Shown in pieces: positions 1-8,819 of a DNA stretch of 64,000 nucleotides. The position numbers and the translations under genes are program-made. The first letter of the stretch is position 1. Each line of letters begins with the position of its first letter. Under the pieces are notes generated by a model. That model worked only from the letters and a program-made list of their open reading frames with translations, searched no databases and was not told the origin of the DNA. The DNA is from Algoriphagus sp. TR-M9. Lineage in GTDB: Bacteria > Bacteroidota > Bacteroidia > Cytophagales > Cyclobacteriaceae. The DNA is taken from NCBI RefSeq assembly GCF_027594545.1, contig NZ_CP115160.1:1497001-1561000 (forward strand), in the 5' to 3' direction.

Positions 1-198
1 TTTTCAGATGCCCTGGTAGTTCCAATAGTATGTCTTTTGGTACTGGGGTCTGGAGTGGTTTTGGAATTGGTAACTCCTCACTTCCTTAAATTAAAGATTA
101 TGAAAGGACTTCCACGTCTGAATGACTGGAGCGCTCCCAAATCCAAGCCAACTGTAGAGCCGGAAGAGTTCAAAAATTGGCCAATCAATATGAATTAA
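1..198 (+). CDS. C-terminal end of an integral membrane protein (5' cut by window edge)
   Basis: The window opens inside this gene. The last 65 codons are open in frame 1 and end at TAA (196-198). The visible tail begins with a strongly hydrophobic helix (ALVVPIVCLLVLGSGVV) and then becomes polar and charged with several Pro, ending ...WPINMN. That pattern suits the last membrane helix and cytoplasmic tail of a multi-spanning protein. An acyltransferase of the polysaccharide O-acetylase type is conceivable given the glycan-modifying gene that follows 40 bp downstream, but nothing visible proves it. Confidence 0.6.
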   Translation, partial: FSDALVVPIVCLLVLGSGVVLELVTPHFLKLKIMKGLPRLNDWSAPKSKPTVEPEEFKNWPINMN

Positions 199-238
199 GC
201 TAAGTGATGATTCATATTAATCCGCTTTTAATATATCC

Positions 239-1873
239 ATGAAATACCCATATAAGGTGAAAATTGGTTTACTCACCAAGCCCTTGGAGAACTTAGACCC
301 TTGGGAAATTGAATTGTTTGATCAATTATTAGATCTTGATTTTTTGGAAATAGCTGTCCTAATTCTTGATGGGCGCACTATTGAAGTGGAACAAGAACCA
401 AAGAAGGGACTAAAAAGTCTTTGGCCCGGGAATTTTTTGTGGAAATGGCAAAAAATAATAGAAAAAAAAATCTTTAAACCGGTCGGTACTAATTCTGATA
501 AAGTAAAGCAACTGTTTTTGTCAACTTCTATAGTTCGTATGCTCCCTGATAGAAAGGGCTTTGTGGATTATTTTGATAGAAAGGAAAGTGAAAAACTAAA
601 AGGTTTAGATCTTGATGTAATACTTCGTCACGAATTCAACATTATCAAAGGGGGAATATTGAATATCCCCAAATATGGAGTCTGGAGTCTTCATCACGGT
701 GATAATTTTGTGAATAGGGGAGGACCAGCAGGTTTTTGGGAAATTATAGAGAAACATGAAGTAGTAGGGGTTACTCTTCAGAAGTTGACTCCGGAGTTAG
801 ATGGGGGTTTGATTATTGAAAAGGCGTTTTATAACATTAATTGGTCTTTTATAAAAAACCAGCAATTCATCCAATTCTCATCCATACAGCTTGTTTTAAA
901 GAATATCAGGAAAATTAGTTATGGTAGATTTGATTTGTCAAAATCACTTACTTATAGTTACCCACTATACAGAAGCCCGGGATTAGCTGCCACATTGGCT
1001 TATTTAACTAATTTTTACAAAGAATTTTTCTTATTAGTTTATCACAGGTTCTTATCCAAAAAGGGAGATAATTTTTGGAAATTATATTTTGGAAAAGGTG
1101 AGTTCATATATGCTCCTCTATTTAGAGCTAAAGAAATTCCTGTTCCAGAAGGGGAGTTTTGGGCTGATCCTTTTTTGCTTGTTAAGGATGGCGTCAAATA
1201 CTTGTTCTTTGAAAGGTTCAGATTTGAAAGGCAATCAGCTTGTATTAGCGTAGGGATATTGGAAAACGCAAGGGTTTCTGGGATCAAAGATGTAATTGAT
1301 GACGGTTCACATATGTCATATCCGAACGTTTTTGAAGATGAAGGTGAAATATTCATGATTCCTGAAACGTGCGCTAAAAAGAGGTTAGAAGTTTATAAGG
1401 CAGTTGACTTTCCTTATAAGTGGGAGCTTTATTCTACTGCCTTTGAAGGTGAACAAATTGCCGACGTTAACTTTATGCGAGATACTGAGGGGAAAGCTTG
1501 GATTTTCTTTAGTAAGGGCTTCTGGCACGATTTGAATTCAGACCTGTATATTTATCAAATAGACTCCTTGAGACTGGAGAAATTAACGCCACATTTACTG
1601 AATCCAGTGATTATTGATGCTAGAATTGCTAGAAATGGAGGGAAAATTTATCAAAAAAATGATGAATATTTTAGACCAAGTCAAAGAAATGTTAAAGGAA
1701 AATATGGTTTCGGAGTTAATGTCAATCAAATATTAGAACTAAGTCTTGAGGAATATAATGAAACGAAAATCGTATCAGCTTATCCTTCATTTAAACCAAA
1801 TATTACAGGCTTCCATCATGTGGACAGTCATGATGATTTTTATTTAATGGATGTGGCCATTAGGAAGGAATAG
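239..1873 (+). CDS. formyltransferase-like domain fused to GINT1/GH43-like five-bladed propeller domain
   Basis: The 544-residue protein has two parts. Residues about 1-200 resemble the formyltransferase fold of methionyl-tRNA or sugar formyltransferases: the HHG at 152-154 with the following RGGPAGFWE lies where the family has its catalytic Asn/His segment and substrate loop, and LDGG at 187-190 resembles the family's later D-x-G segment. From about residue 285 it resembles the bacterial relatives of the glucosamine inositolphosphorylceramide transferase propeller (FWADPFL, YLFFERF, SYPNVF, IPETC). This combination is typical of surface-glycan loci in Bacteroidota, so a role in sugar N-formylation or glycan transfer is inferred. 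No signal peptide is seen, so it should be cytoplasmic. The substrate is unknown. Confidence 0.7.
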   Translation: MKYPYKVKIGLLTKPLENLDPWEIELFDQLLDLDFLEIAVLILDGRTIEVEQEPKKGLKSLWPGNFLWKWQKIIEKKIFKPVGTNSDKVKQLFLSTSIVRMLPDRKGFVDYFDRKESEKLKGLDLDVILRHEFNIIKGGILNIPKYGVWSLHHGDNFVNRGGPAGFWEIIEKHEVVGVTLQKLTPELDGGLIIEKAFYNINWSFIKNQQFIQFSSIQLVLKNIRKISYGRFDLSKSLTYSYPLYRSPGLAATLAYLTNFYKEFFLLVYHRFLSKKGDNFWKLYFGKGEFIYAPLFRAKEIPVPEGEFWADPFLLVKDGVKYLFFERFRFERQSACISVGILENARVSGIKDVIDDGSHMSYPNVFEDEGEIFMIPETCAKKRLEVYKAVDFPYKWELYSTAFEGEQIADVNFMRDTEGKAWIFFSKGFWHDLNSDLYIYQIDSLRLEKLTPHLLNPVIIDARIARNGGKIYQKNDEYFRPSQRNVKGKYGFGVNVNQILELSLEEYNETKIVSAYPSFKPNITGFHHVDSHDDFYLMDVAIRKE

Positions 1874-2114
1874 GAACGAACGACTTCTTTTTTAGAGTTG
1901 GTGCCAATTTTTTCTTTCAATACGTAGTTTCTGCAGGCCAGAAGCTTGGTAAAAGAGGAATTAAGTTGGATTTAGTGCAGCACTGTGTTACGGATTGAAA
2001 TACTTTATCAAGTTTAGAACACTGAACCTGATTTTAATTTTGTATTACTAACCTTTTAATGGTATGCATGATGTAGAGTTTTAGTTATTCATTCGGTGAA
2101 ATATACCAGATTAA

Positions 2115-2148
2115 GAAAAAAGGCCCGGAGATACCCTGGGCCTTTTTT
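2115..2148 (+). terminator. Rho-independent terminator after the formyltransferase gene
   Basis: The arms AAAAAGGCCC and GGGCCTTTTT flank a loop of about 12 nt and run into a T tract. It also has A residues on the 5' side, so it could work on both strands. It lies 240 bp downstream of the stop codon. Confidence 0.75.
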
Positions 2149-2208
2149 AGTTGGCTTTCGCCTTGTTAAAACTTAACACTGCTGCAAATTTCTGAAGATT
2201 TATCGAAG

Positions 2209-2236
2209 AAAAAATACCCTGTACAGGGTATTTTTT
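2209..2236. repeat. 28-bp perfect palindrome
   Basis: The sequence reads AAAAAATACCCT, GTAC, AGGGTATTTTTT and is its own exact reverse complement. It could be a bidirectional terminator hairpin (stem with T tract on both strands) or an operator for a dimeric regulator. There is no gene nearer than 330 bp on either side. Confidence 0.7.
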
Positions 2237-2634
2237 CTGGTTTTCATCCTATGATCCATAGTTTGGAACGGGATCAAGGATAAAATGGCGCACTAAAATG
2301 GTTCAAGCAATTGCCTTCGGTGGCAAACATTTAGAACGAGATGATTAATACTAAATTCACCTTCAAAAGATTTTTTCATTTTTGTGAATATTGGATCACA
2401 AATTGATACTGAACATGGAAACAGGGCCGTCGACCAGAGAAATCACCCAACCATTCTCGGGACTCTGTCACCGTTTAGACCAAATATGAAATTATTAACA
2501 AAAAGCATTTCTGATTTGGAATAGCATTTGCCGGTTAATCAGCTGTTTTTATTTACTTTGTAGCCAAATTAAGTAGTGGGGGCTAACCCTGTTTAAATTA
2601 AAAAAAACCTCATAATTATTAATCTAATCCCCAA

Positions 2635-3102
2635 ATGAAGCAAAAACTGTTCTCTATTTCGGTAAATCGCTCTTTGCTGATCGCTGCTGTTGCCATGCTG
2701 GCAATGGGTGCTTGTAAGAGTAAAAAGAAAGCTGTACAGGAACCTACCCCAGCTCCGGTGGAGCAAGTGGAAGAGACTCCGCCTCCAGCTCCGGCAGCAC
2801 CTTCTGCAGAAGAAGTGGCAGCTGAAAAACTGGAAAATTACTTCAACTCTGTGGCAGCTTCTGGAAATGCATCCATGGCTAACCAGACCATTCAAGAGAC
2901 CTTGAGTATGTTTTCCAATCAGGAAACCCCAGTATTGATTGTGATCCATGAAGAAAATGGAATCAAAGATTATGATGAGCCTACTACCATCAAAAAATAT
3001 CTGGAATACCTGAAGGATACCAAGAAGAACCTAAACTATATCTCAGATATCCGTATGGATGCTAATGGCAAAGTGTCTGAGCTTGAGCTTAGAAGAAAAT
3101 AA
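2635..3102 (+). CDS. small lipoprotein of unknown function, first gene of LRR operon
   Basis: The 155-residue product has a signal peptide with a lipobox-like MGAC giving acylation at Cys27. A KSKKK cluster follows, then a Pro/Ala/Glu-rich linker (about 37-60) as in tethered periplasmic lipoproteins. The C-terminal part (about 62-155) is a small mixed alpha/beta domain ending with DANGKVSELELRRK. I do not recognise the family. It is followed 28 bp later by another exported protein and shares transcription direction with three further genes up to 6997. The long upstream gap makes it the likely first gene of the operon. Confidence 0.75.
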   Translation: MKQKLFSISVNRSLLIAAVAMLAMGACKSKKKAVQEPTPAPVEQVEETPPPAPAAPSAEEVAAEKLENYFNSVAASGNASMANQTIQETLSMFSNQETPVLIVIHEENGIKDYDEPTTIKKYLEYLKDTKKNLNYISDIRMDANGKVSELELRRK

Positions 3103-3130
3103 TCGCCCAATAGAAAAAAACAGATACAAA

Positions 3131-3709
3131 ATGAAAAATAAAATGATCCTTTTCCTGGGCTTATTCCTTGCTACTTCAGTAAGCGTTTTTGCTCAGTCAG
3201 AAACTATCAGCCCAGCTAGAAAGCAGGCAATCGACTCTCTTGCTTTGGAAAAAGTGAAAGACCTTTCTAAGTACATCAGCATCATCGGCAGTAAAGAAAC
3301 TCAGTTTTCTGAAGCAAACCGGGTGATGGACCGTGCTGAAGAGCTTTTCGCGCCTGGAGCTGAAATGGGAGTTTCAAGCATCAACTCAAATGAAATCGCT
3401 TACTACAAAGTAAGAAGATATTTCGAGCGCCTGATGGCCCTTAACTATGACCGTGTGAACATCACTTGGTATGATATCCAGTATATCTCTGACCTGGAAA
3501 GACAGCCTGATGGAAGGTTTGTAGGTGTGATTACCATCTTCCAGCGTTTTGAAGGTACTTCCATTGAGACCGGAATGAACTATAAGGATACCACCAAAAA
3601 AGATATCACGATTTACGTTGAGAAAAAACAAACCCAGATTGCCGGTAGAACTATCGAATTTTGGGACGTCATGCTAGGTGACGTGAGAGTGACAGAAACC
3701 TCCGCATGA
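3131..3709 (+). CDS. secreted protein of unknown function, NTF2-like domain shared with the LRR protein
   Basis: I start the gene at ATG 3131, because it gives a clean signal peptide (KNKMILFLGLFLATSVSVFAQ region). An upstream in-frame start at 3059 would lie inside the preceding gene. The product is 192 residues. By eye its body (YISIIGSKET... then YYKVRRYFERLMALNYDRV, then DKITIYVEK-type strands) resembles residues 25-180 of the LRR protein at 4535, for example the shared pattern (Y/L)(I/L)xxxGSxET. The two may therefore contain the same NTF2-like module. The next gene overlaps its stop by 4 bp. Function unknown. Confidence 0.8.
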   Translation: MKNKMILFLGLFLATSVSVFAQSETISPARKQAIDSLALEKVKDLSKYISIIGSKETQFSEANRVMDRAEELFAPGAEMGVSSINSNEIAYYKVRRYFERLMALNYDRVNITWYDIQYISDLERQPDGRFVGVITIFQRFEGTSIETGMNYKDTTKKDITIYVEKKQTQIAGRTIEFWDVMLGDVRVTETSA

Positions 3710-4548
3710 GAATAGTATTCCTCTTCATTGCGATTTCCATCGCAAGCATCTCTATTGTCTCGGGGCAAGGCATCGGCAGCCCCGGGACAATACAAGATGA
3801 TGGCAGGTTCGCTGCCTCTACCAAACAACTAAACCAATTCTTCAGAAGATTTAATGGAGAAGAGTCTCCCACAGACGGTAATATCCGCTACTACCCAGGT
3901 GATTCTTCCTACCATAGCCGTTCGCTTAGAAGGGGCTTTATTGATATACTTTTTGATAATCAGACCAGTTCTGTTTCCCCAGATCTGAAAAAAACATTTA
4001 TAGACACGGTGCTTTCCGAGCATTTTCCCCAATTCCTGAATTTCCACCGCGAAGGATGGCTGGCAGAGGTTCAGGCTGAGTTTGTTTTCAAGGGAAAAAG
4101 AGAAACTGCCACACTCATACTGAAGCTCCAGCCGGAAGGTCTGGGGTATGAATGGGTCATAGATGAGGTGTCATTTCCCCCATTTAAAAATCTGTTCAAT
4201 AAACCTGTGGGCGGTGAAAAAGATTTCCTTCACCCACTAAGCCATGAGCTGGGCTTTATGAATTTGAGACGCGCATTCCAAGATTCGCAAAAGCCAGAAT
4301 CCTTCACCGAAACTAGCTTTAAACCAGACTATTTGACGCTGTTCTTATACGAAATGAAACAAAATAACCTCAGGTTTGAAACAGTGTCAGATGTCAAATT
4401 TCACTTTTTCCAGATTGAAGGCTGGTATTTTGAGGTCAATCAATTTAATCGTCCGGGATTCAATACTGGCTGGTTAATTGCTAATTTGGTTAAATTAAAT
4501 CCAGGGGATAAAGAAACTATCCAGAAGTATATTTATGATCAAGAATAA
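3706..4548 (+). CDS. exported protein of unknown function
   Basis: The start ATG overlaps the previous stop codon (ATGA), which indicates translational coupling. The 280-residue product starts with a signal peptide (about residues 1-20, cleavage near SGQG). It contains FFRRFNGE at about 42-49, a pattern I associate with uncharacterised Bacteroidota periplasmic proteins, and several aromatic-rich strands. No catalytic motif is evident. The coupling to its neighbours suggests that all four products act in one exported complex or process. Confidence 0.8.
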   Translation: MRIVFLFIAISIASISIVSGQGIGSPGTIQDDGRFAASTKQLNQFFRRFNGEESPTDGNIRYYPGDSSYHSRSLRRGFIDILFDNQTSSVSPDLKKTFIDTVLSEHFPQFLNFHREGWLAEVQAEFVFKGKRETATLILKLQPEGLGYEWVIDEVSFPPFKNLFNKPVGGEKDFLHPLSHELGFMNLRRAFQDSQKPESFTETSFKPDYLTLFLYEMKQNNLRFETVSDVKFHFFQIEGWYFEVNQFNRPGFNTGWLIANLVKLNPGDKETIQKYIYDQE

Positions 4549-6997
4549 GACTTTATATCTCGGTTTACTCTTTTTGCTCATAGGGCAGTCTGGGTTTGCG
4601 CAGACAATCAAAGGCTACACAAAGGATGAGATCTCTGATTATTCGGCCAAGGTTGAAGATCAGGTGAGGTTTCTGGAGTACTTGCTGAATACGGTAGGTT
4701 CTGCGGAGACACCTCCTCGGGACAAGGATGTGGTGATTCGTGAAAGCTACCTGAAAATTTTCCGTGACGGACAGGTTCAGGTGGAGGATGATCTCCTCCT
4801 AGATAGAAAAGTGGTCACCAATAAAGATGTGACAGCTTACCTCAAGGATATTGAGTTTTTCTACGAAGAAGTGGACTTTAAATTCAAAGTGCGGGAAGTA
4901 AAACCAGCCCAAAAAGACAATGGAGAAGTGTACTTTTTGGCTTCTCTAGACCGCACCATAGAAGCTACGGGCAGAGATGGCGAAAAGATAAACAATACCA
5001 AACCCAGATTCGTAGAGGTTAATTTGGATAATAAAACCCAGGAACTGAAAATCGTCAGTATTTACACCACTAAGCTGAGTCGTGATGAAGAGTTGAAGGA
5101 GTGGTGGAGTGTTTTGGACCCAAACTGGCAGGAGTATTTCATGGGTAGATTTGGGATTACGCTCGCTGACTCCCTCACTGACTCGGTAACTGTGGATGAG
5201 CTGTACCGATTTGTTTCAGTAGATTCCTTGGATATATCTGGTTCCGATTCACTTTTGGATCTTTCGCCTTTAGAGGCAATGCGTGACCTTAAATACGTGG
5301 ATCTTAGCAATACCCAGATCACTGAGTTGGGTCCCATATCCAATGTGACTTTTCTAGAGTATCTAGATGTATCCAATACGCCGACCAGCGATATACAGTT
5401 TATCAAGTATTCAGACCGCCTCAAGCACCTTGATATTTCCAAAACCCAAATTCAGGATATAGGAGAGTTGGTGAATCTAAAGGCCTTGAGATCGCTGAGA
5501 GCAGAAGAAACTCCGATTATGAGCTTCGCGGTACTCAATGAGTTTGATAGTTTGAAAAATCTGTATCTTTCGCAGAGTGGCTTCAACAATGCTGAGAATA
5601 TCAAAGCATTGAAAAATCTGGAACAACTGGATATCAGTAGAAATTACCTGATCAATTTCAGTTCACTGCAGGAACTTGAATCCCTGAAGGTGCTGAACTT
5701 ATCCAATACCAACATTCAGGATTTAAGCCCAATCGAACCTCTGGAGAACCTCGAAGTGGTAGACCTTACGGCTACGCCCATCGCGGATATAGCAGCTTTG
5801 AACAATAAACCTTCACTGATCAAAGTACTTACGGATGAGACCAAACTATCAGTTCAATCTGCTGATAATTTTATTCGCAATAACCCTAAGGTTCTCCTGA
5901 TTCACCATGTCAAAGATTTGGAAAGCTGGTGGGCCGGGCTTTCTGAGGCTTGGAAAGCTAGTCTAAAGGAGGCCAATCCGGACATTGTGGGGGAAAGACC
6001 ATCAGTAGAAACCCTGACCAGTACCATTGGTCTTGAAGAGCTTGACCTTAGCGATGCGGGCATTGAAAGCCTCAATCCTGTGACCCGGTTTGTGAAGCTT
6101 AAAAAAATCGATTTTTCGGATAATCCAGTAAGCGATCTGATTTCACTTTCGGAAGTCAAAACCTTGGATGTCATCATTGGGAAAAATACGCAAATCTCAG
6201 ATATTGCGCCTTTGAATTCCAATGAGAATCTAATTGAGTTAGACTTGGCAGGTAGTCCGGTAGAGAGTATTTTCACTGCTATGGACCTACCTCGACTACA
6301 GTATTTGAATGTGGACAATTCAGCGATTATGGCCGATGAGGTCCCGCATGTGCTGCTTCAAAAGCCGGAATTGATCATCGTATACCGAAGTGATGAATTA
6401 AATGCATGGTGGGAGGAAATAGGTGAGGAATGGAAGCAGATTTTCCAAAGACAATATGATTTACCCGCAGATCCCGATTCGAAACAACTGCATCAGCTTA
6501 CCGAGCGGTCCAGCCTTAGTTTTGAGCGGGTATCGGTTACGCAGATGAAGGCGCTTCAGGCTTTTGTGAACTTGAGATCTTTAGTGATTTTTGATGCCCC
6601 ACTTCAGGATATTAGTCCTATTTCAGAATTAAAACTTTTGCAAAACCTGAAAATTTCTCAGGTGCCTGTAAATAGTTTTGAGCCATTGGCAGCGTTGAAA
6701 AATTTGGAGCAGCTGGACATCAGCAATTCCGGTATTGAGGATATGGATCCGCTTGCTGAGTTGTATCAATTGAAAGTTCTGAACGTCTCCGGAACAAACC
6801 TTAAGACTTTGAGCGGCCTGGAAGGTCTGATGGAACTCATCGAACTCGATGTGGCCAGTACAAATCTCCGCACATTGCGTCACATAGAAGGACTTCCCAA
6901 TCTCAGGAAACTTTCCTGTTTCAATACTAGATTAAACAGCAGGACGGTGGATAGATTTAAAGAGTCAAATCCAGACTGCGAAGTACGATATTATTAA
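4535..6997 (+). CDS. secreted leucine-rich-repeat protein with three Trp-rich modules
   Basis: The 820-residue protein starts with a signal peptide (TLYLGLLFLLIGQSGFAQ) and a non-repeat domain (about 25-180) like that of the gene at 3131. It then carries LRR blocks of the LxxLDLSxTxIxDLSPL type with about 21-23 residues per unit. Each block is introduced by a similar Trp-rich segment: ELKEWWSVLDPNWQEYF near 187, DLESWWAGLSEAWKASL near 460 and ELNAWWEEIGEEWKQIF near 620. The last LRR block ends in a Cys-containing cap. The start overlaps the previous gene by 14 bp. LRR arrays are binding scaffolds, so a surface or periplasmic recognition role is inferred. No LPXTG, T9SS tail or membrane anchor is seen. 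Confidence 0.85.
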   Translation: MIKNKTLYLGLLFLLIGQSGFAQTIKGYTKDEISDYSAKVEDQVRFLEYLLNTVGSAETPPRDKDVVIRESYLKIFRDGQVQVEDDLLLDRKVVTNKDVTAYLKDIEFFYEEVDFKFKVREVKPAQKDNGEVYFLASLDRTIEATGRDGEKINNTKPRFVEVNLDNKTQELKIVSIYTTKLSRDEELKEWWSVLDPNWQEYFMGRFGITLADSLTDSVTVDELYRFVSVDSLDISGSDSLLDLSPLEAMRDLKYVDLSNTQITELGPISNVTFLEYLDVSNTPTSDIQFIKYSDRLKHLDISKTQIQDIGELVNLKALRSLRAEETPIMSFAVLNEFDSLKNLYLSQSGFNNAENIKALKNLEQLDISRNYLINFSSLQELESLKVLNLSNTNIQDLSPIEPLENLEVVDLTATPIADIAALNNKPSLIKVLTDETKLSVQSADNFIRNNPKVLLIHHVKDLESWWAGLSEAWKASLKEANPDIVGERPSVETLTSTIGLEELDLSDAGIESLNPVTRFVKLKKIDFSDNPVSDLISLSEVKTLDVIIGKNTQISDIAPLNSNENLIELDLAGSPVESIFTAMDLPRLQYLNVDNSAIMADEVPHVLLQKPELIIVYRSDELNAWWEEIGEEWKQIFQRQYDLPADPDSKQLHQLTERSSLSFERVSVTQMKALQAFVNLRSLVIFDAPLQDISPISELKLLQNLKISQVPVNSFEPLAALKNLEQLDISNSGIEDMDPLAELYQLKVLNVSGTNLKTLSGLEGLMELIELDVASTNLRTLRHIEGLPNLRKLSCFNTRLNSRTVDRFKESNPDCEVRYY

Positions 6998-7000
6998 TAA

Positions 7001-7055
7001 TAGAGCCGGAGTTTGTTGCCCTCTGATGATCAAGCGCTATTAAACTCCGGCTCTA
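7001..7055. terminator. 14-bp inverted repeat between convergent genes
   Basis: The arms TAGAGCCGGAGTTT (7001-7014) and AAACTCCGGCTCTA (7042-7055) are perfectly complementary with a 27-nt spacer. It sits 3 bp after the stop of the LRR gene and faces the convergent gene ending at 7097. The following TAAATCTTTT is only a weak T tract, so a bidirectional terminator is likely but a protein-binding site is possible. Confidence 0.6.
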
Positions 7056-7096
7056 AATCTTTTCCATCCCTTAATTTCGAATCTTCTTTTGCTAGG

Positions 7097-8170
7097 CTAA
7101 AAAGGAAAGATCAACAGCGCGTGCTGGCTCACTGTATTGAAATCTCGCCAGACCCGGTTGAGTTCACTATGGGTTTTAGCTGCTTCCAAGCCTGCAAAAG
7201 GGTATAGTTTCGCATTTGACAATCTGCATCGCTGGGTTAGTTTTCTGCTTTTCTTACTGACATTTTTTAGCTTTTTCTCCGAAATGCTACCCTCTCTCTG
7301 GAGTTCTTGCCAGGATTTCTCCACCGCACGGTAAAATTCAGTCTTGGCTTTTTCCATTTTCCGGATTTCTGCTAGATATTTTTCCTTGAAATGGGAGAGG
7401 TGCTTATCGTCATATTTCCGGTACTCATGTCTTTTCCAAAAGCTTTGGATAATCAGGCTTTGCAAATGAGTAGCTATGCCCAGGATATTGGCAGCAAGTG
7501 TGGTCTCCGCAAACTGTAAAAAGGGATATTGATAGATAGGATGGGGAAGCTTAGCCGCTGAAGGTATGATCTCGAAACACCTTGTACTGGACACCTTAAG
7601 TCCCTTCACTTCAAAAGCATGGCTTCCTGTGGCAATCATCCCCATATAGTTCCAGCCATCCAGTATTTTCACATCCTGCTTGTCCAGAATAAAAGCTTTG
7701 ACAATTGGTTTTTGATCCTCATCTAAGAGTGGCTGTCCATTTTCTAGAATTTCACAGTTTGCAGTCAAGTGACTGGCATGAAGTGCGCCTGAGGCATAAG
7801 TCCACCTTCCGGTGAGTTCATAAGTGTAGCCTACTAGGTTGGCTTTGCCGCCTACAAATCCACTCCCCGCCAGGCATAATTTAGGATCCCGGAAAATATC
7901 CGCTCGCGCTTGCTCTTCTACAAAGCCCACAAACCACCCTGCTCCAGCGCAAAGCGTAACGGTCCAGCCCAGGCTCCCGTCCATAGATGCCAGTTTTTCT
8001 TCTAACTTCAGAGCCTGGGGCAAGTCGTATTGCAAGCCTCCCAGTTCTTTTGGCACAAAGAGTTTAAACCACTTTTGGCGAAACACCTCTTGTAGCCAAT
8101 CCTCCGGTAGACGGCCTAGATTTCCGGCTTTTCTTGCCTCCTGATCGTCAAATCGCACTTTTTCTTGCAT
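7097..8170 (-). CDS. acyl-CoA-dehydrogenase-fold flavoprotein (monooxygenase-like), TPP-riboswitch operon
   Basis: The 357-residue protein has an acyl-CoA dehydrogenase/HpaB-type fold: N-terminal helices with FVPKELGGLQYDLPQAL, a middle beta domain (GRWTYASGALHASH), and a C-terminal helical domain ending LNRVWRDFNTVSQHALL. This last segment resembles flavin-dependent hydroxylases of the DszC/HsaA branch, while the glycine-rich GTNE motif of true acyl-CoA dehydrogenases is absent. Its start overlaps the end of the upstream pnuC-type gene by 23 bp, so both share the TPP riboswitch leader. A flavin-dependent step in handling a thiamine-related compound is inference only. Confidence 0.75.
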   Translation of the reverse strand: MQEKVRFDDQEARKAGNLGRLPEDWLQEVFRQKWFKLFVPKELGGLQYDLPQALKLEEKLASMDGSLGWTVTLCAGAGWFVGFVEEQARADIFRDPKLCLAGSGFVGGKANLVGYTYELTGRWTYASGALHASHLTANCEILENGQPLLDEDQKPIVKAFILDKQDVKILDGWNYMGMIATGSHAFEVKGLKVSSTRCFEIIPSAAKLPHPIYQYPFLQFAETTLAANILGIATHLQSLIIQSFWKRHEYRKYDDKHLSHFKEKYLAEIRKMEKAKTEFYRAVEKSWQELQREGSISEKKLKNVSKKSRKLTQRCRLSNAKLYPFAGLEAAKTHSELNRVWRDFNTVSQHALLIFPF

Positions 8171-8774
8171 AGTCTTTCTTCAGTTGCTTATTCCAGTCCA
8201 GGTATCCAAATATGGCGACAACGAATAAGAAAATAGTTAGTAAAGAGATTAAGATAAGTTGTTTGTGAAATAATAGCGGTATGGCCACCAGGTTGGAGAC
8301 GTTTAACCAAATCCAGTTTTCCACCTTGCGCTTGGCGAGCAACCACATACCTGCCCATGCTGTGGAGGATACAAAGGCATCTACTACCGGTACATCCGAA
8401 TCAGTGAAGTTTTCTAGCATCAGGTACAGAACCCCCCATCCTAAAAGAGCGATTGACCAAGTGATAAGCTGTTCATTCTGCGAGCTTCGCGTGATCCGGG
8501 GAGCTCCATCGGCTGACCTGTTTTTCCACATGGCCCAGCCATAGATACTCATGATCAGGTAATATGCATGGAGCAAAGTCTCCGCATAGAGCTTGGCATC
8601 TACCAGCAGAAACCCTGAGCAAAGTATTCCGATAATCCCGGCAGGATAAAGGAGCACATTGTTTTTTCTGGCTAATAAAACTTCGGTCACGCCAAAGGCC
8701 ACAGCACACCATTCTAGTAAACTGGTGGCTTTGATCTGCTCCGTGAGCAGATGCAATCCATTTACAAAATCCAT
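8148..8774 (-). CDS. pnuT: PnuC-family transporter, thiamine-type (PnuT)
   Basis: The 208-residue integral membrane protein matches the PnuC family: multiple helices, the LEWCAVAFGVTEVLLARKN start and the WNKQLKKDY tail after the last helix. Family members import vitamin B precursors by facilitated diffusion and metabolic trapping. The TPP riboswitch directly upstream indicates thiamine as substrate rather than nicotinamide riboside. I chose ATG 8774 (MDFVNGLHL); an upstream TTG at 8801 would add nine polar residues. The following gene overlaps by 23 bp. Confidence 0.88.
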   Translation of the reverse strand: MDFVNGLHLLTEQIKATSLLEWCAVAFGVTEVLLARKNNVLLYPAGIIGILCSGFLLVDAKLYAETLLHAYYLIMSIYGWAMWKNRSADGAPRITRSSQNEQLITWSIALLGWGVLYLMLENFTDSDVPVVDAFVSSTAWAGMWLLAKRKVENWIWLNVSNLVAIPLLFHKQLILISLLTIFLFVVAIFGYLDWNKQLKKDYARKSAI

Positions 8775-8819
8775 TTGAATAACAGTTAAATTATTATTCA
8801 AAAAAGGGAGAACAAGTAA

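Larger units (their letters stand above)
1874..2634. other. long intergenic region (761 bp) with a terminator and a perfect palindrome
   Basis: No convincing ORF is present on either strand. It contains the terminator at 2115-2148 and the 28-bp palindrome at 2209-2236, listed separately. A weak Bacteroidota-type promoter candidate for the next operon is TTTG at 2527-2530 followed by TTACTTTG at 2553-2560. The spacing of 22 is longer than the usual 19-20, so this is tentative. Confidence 0.5.

Noticed and set aside
2635..6997. LRR operon as a phage-defence system
   Set aside because: All four products carry export signals, and no nuclease, NTPase or toxin domain is visible.
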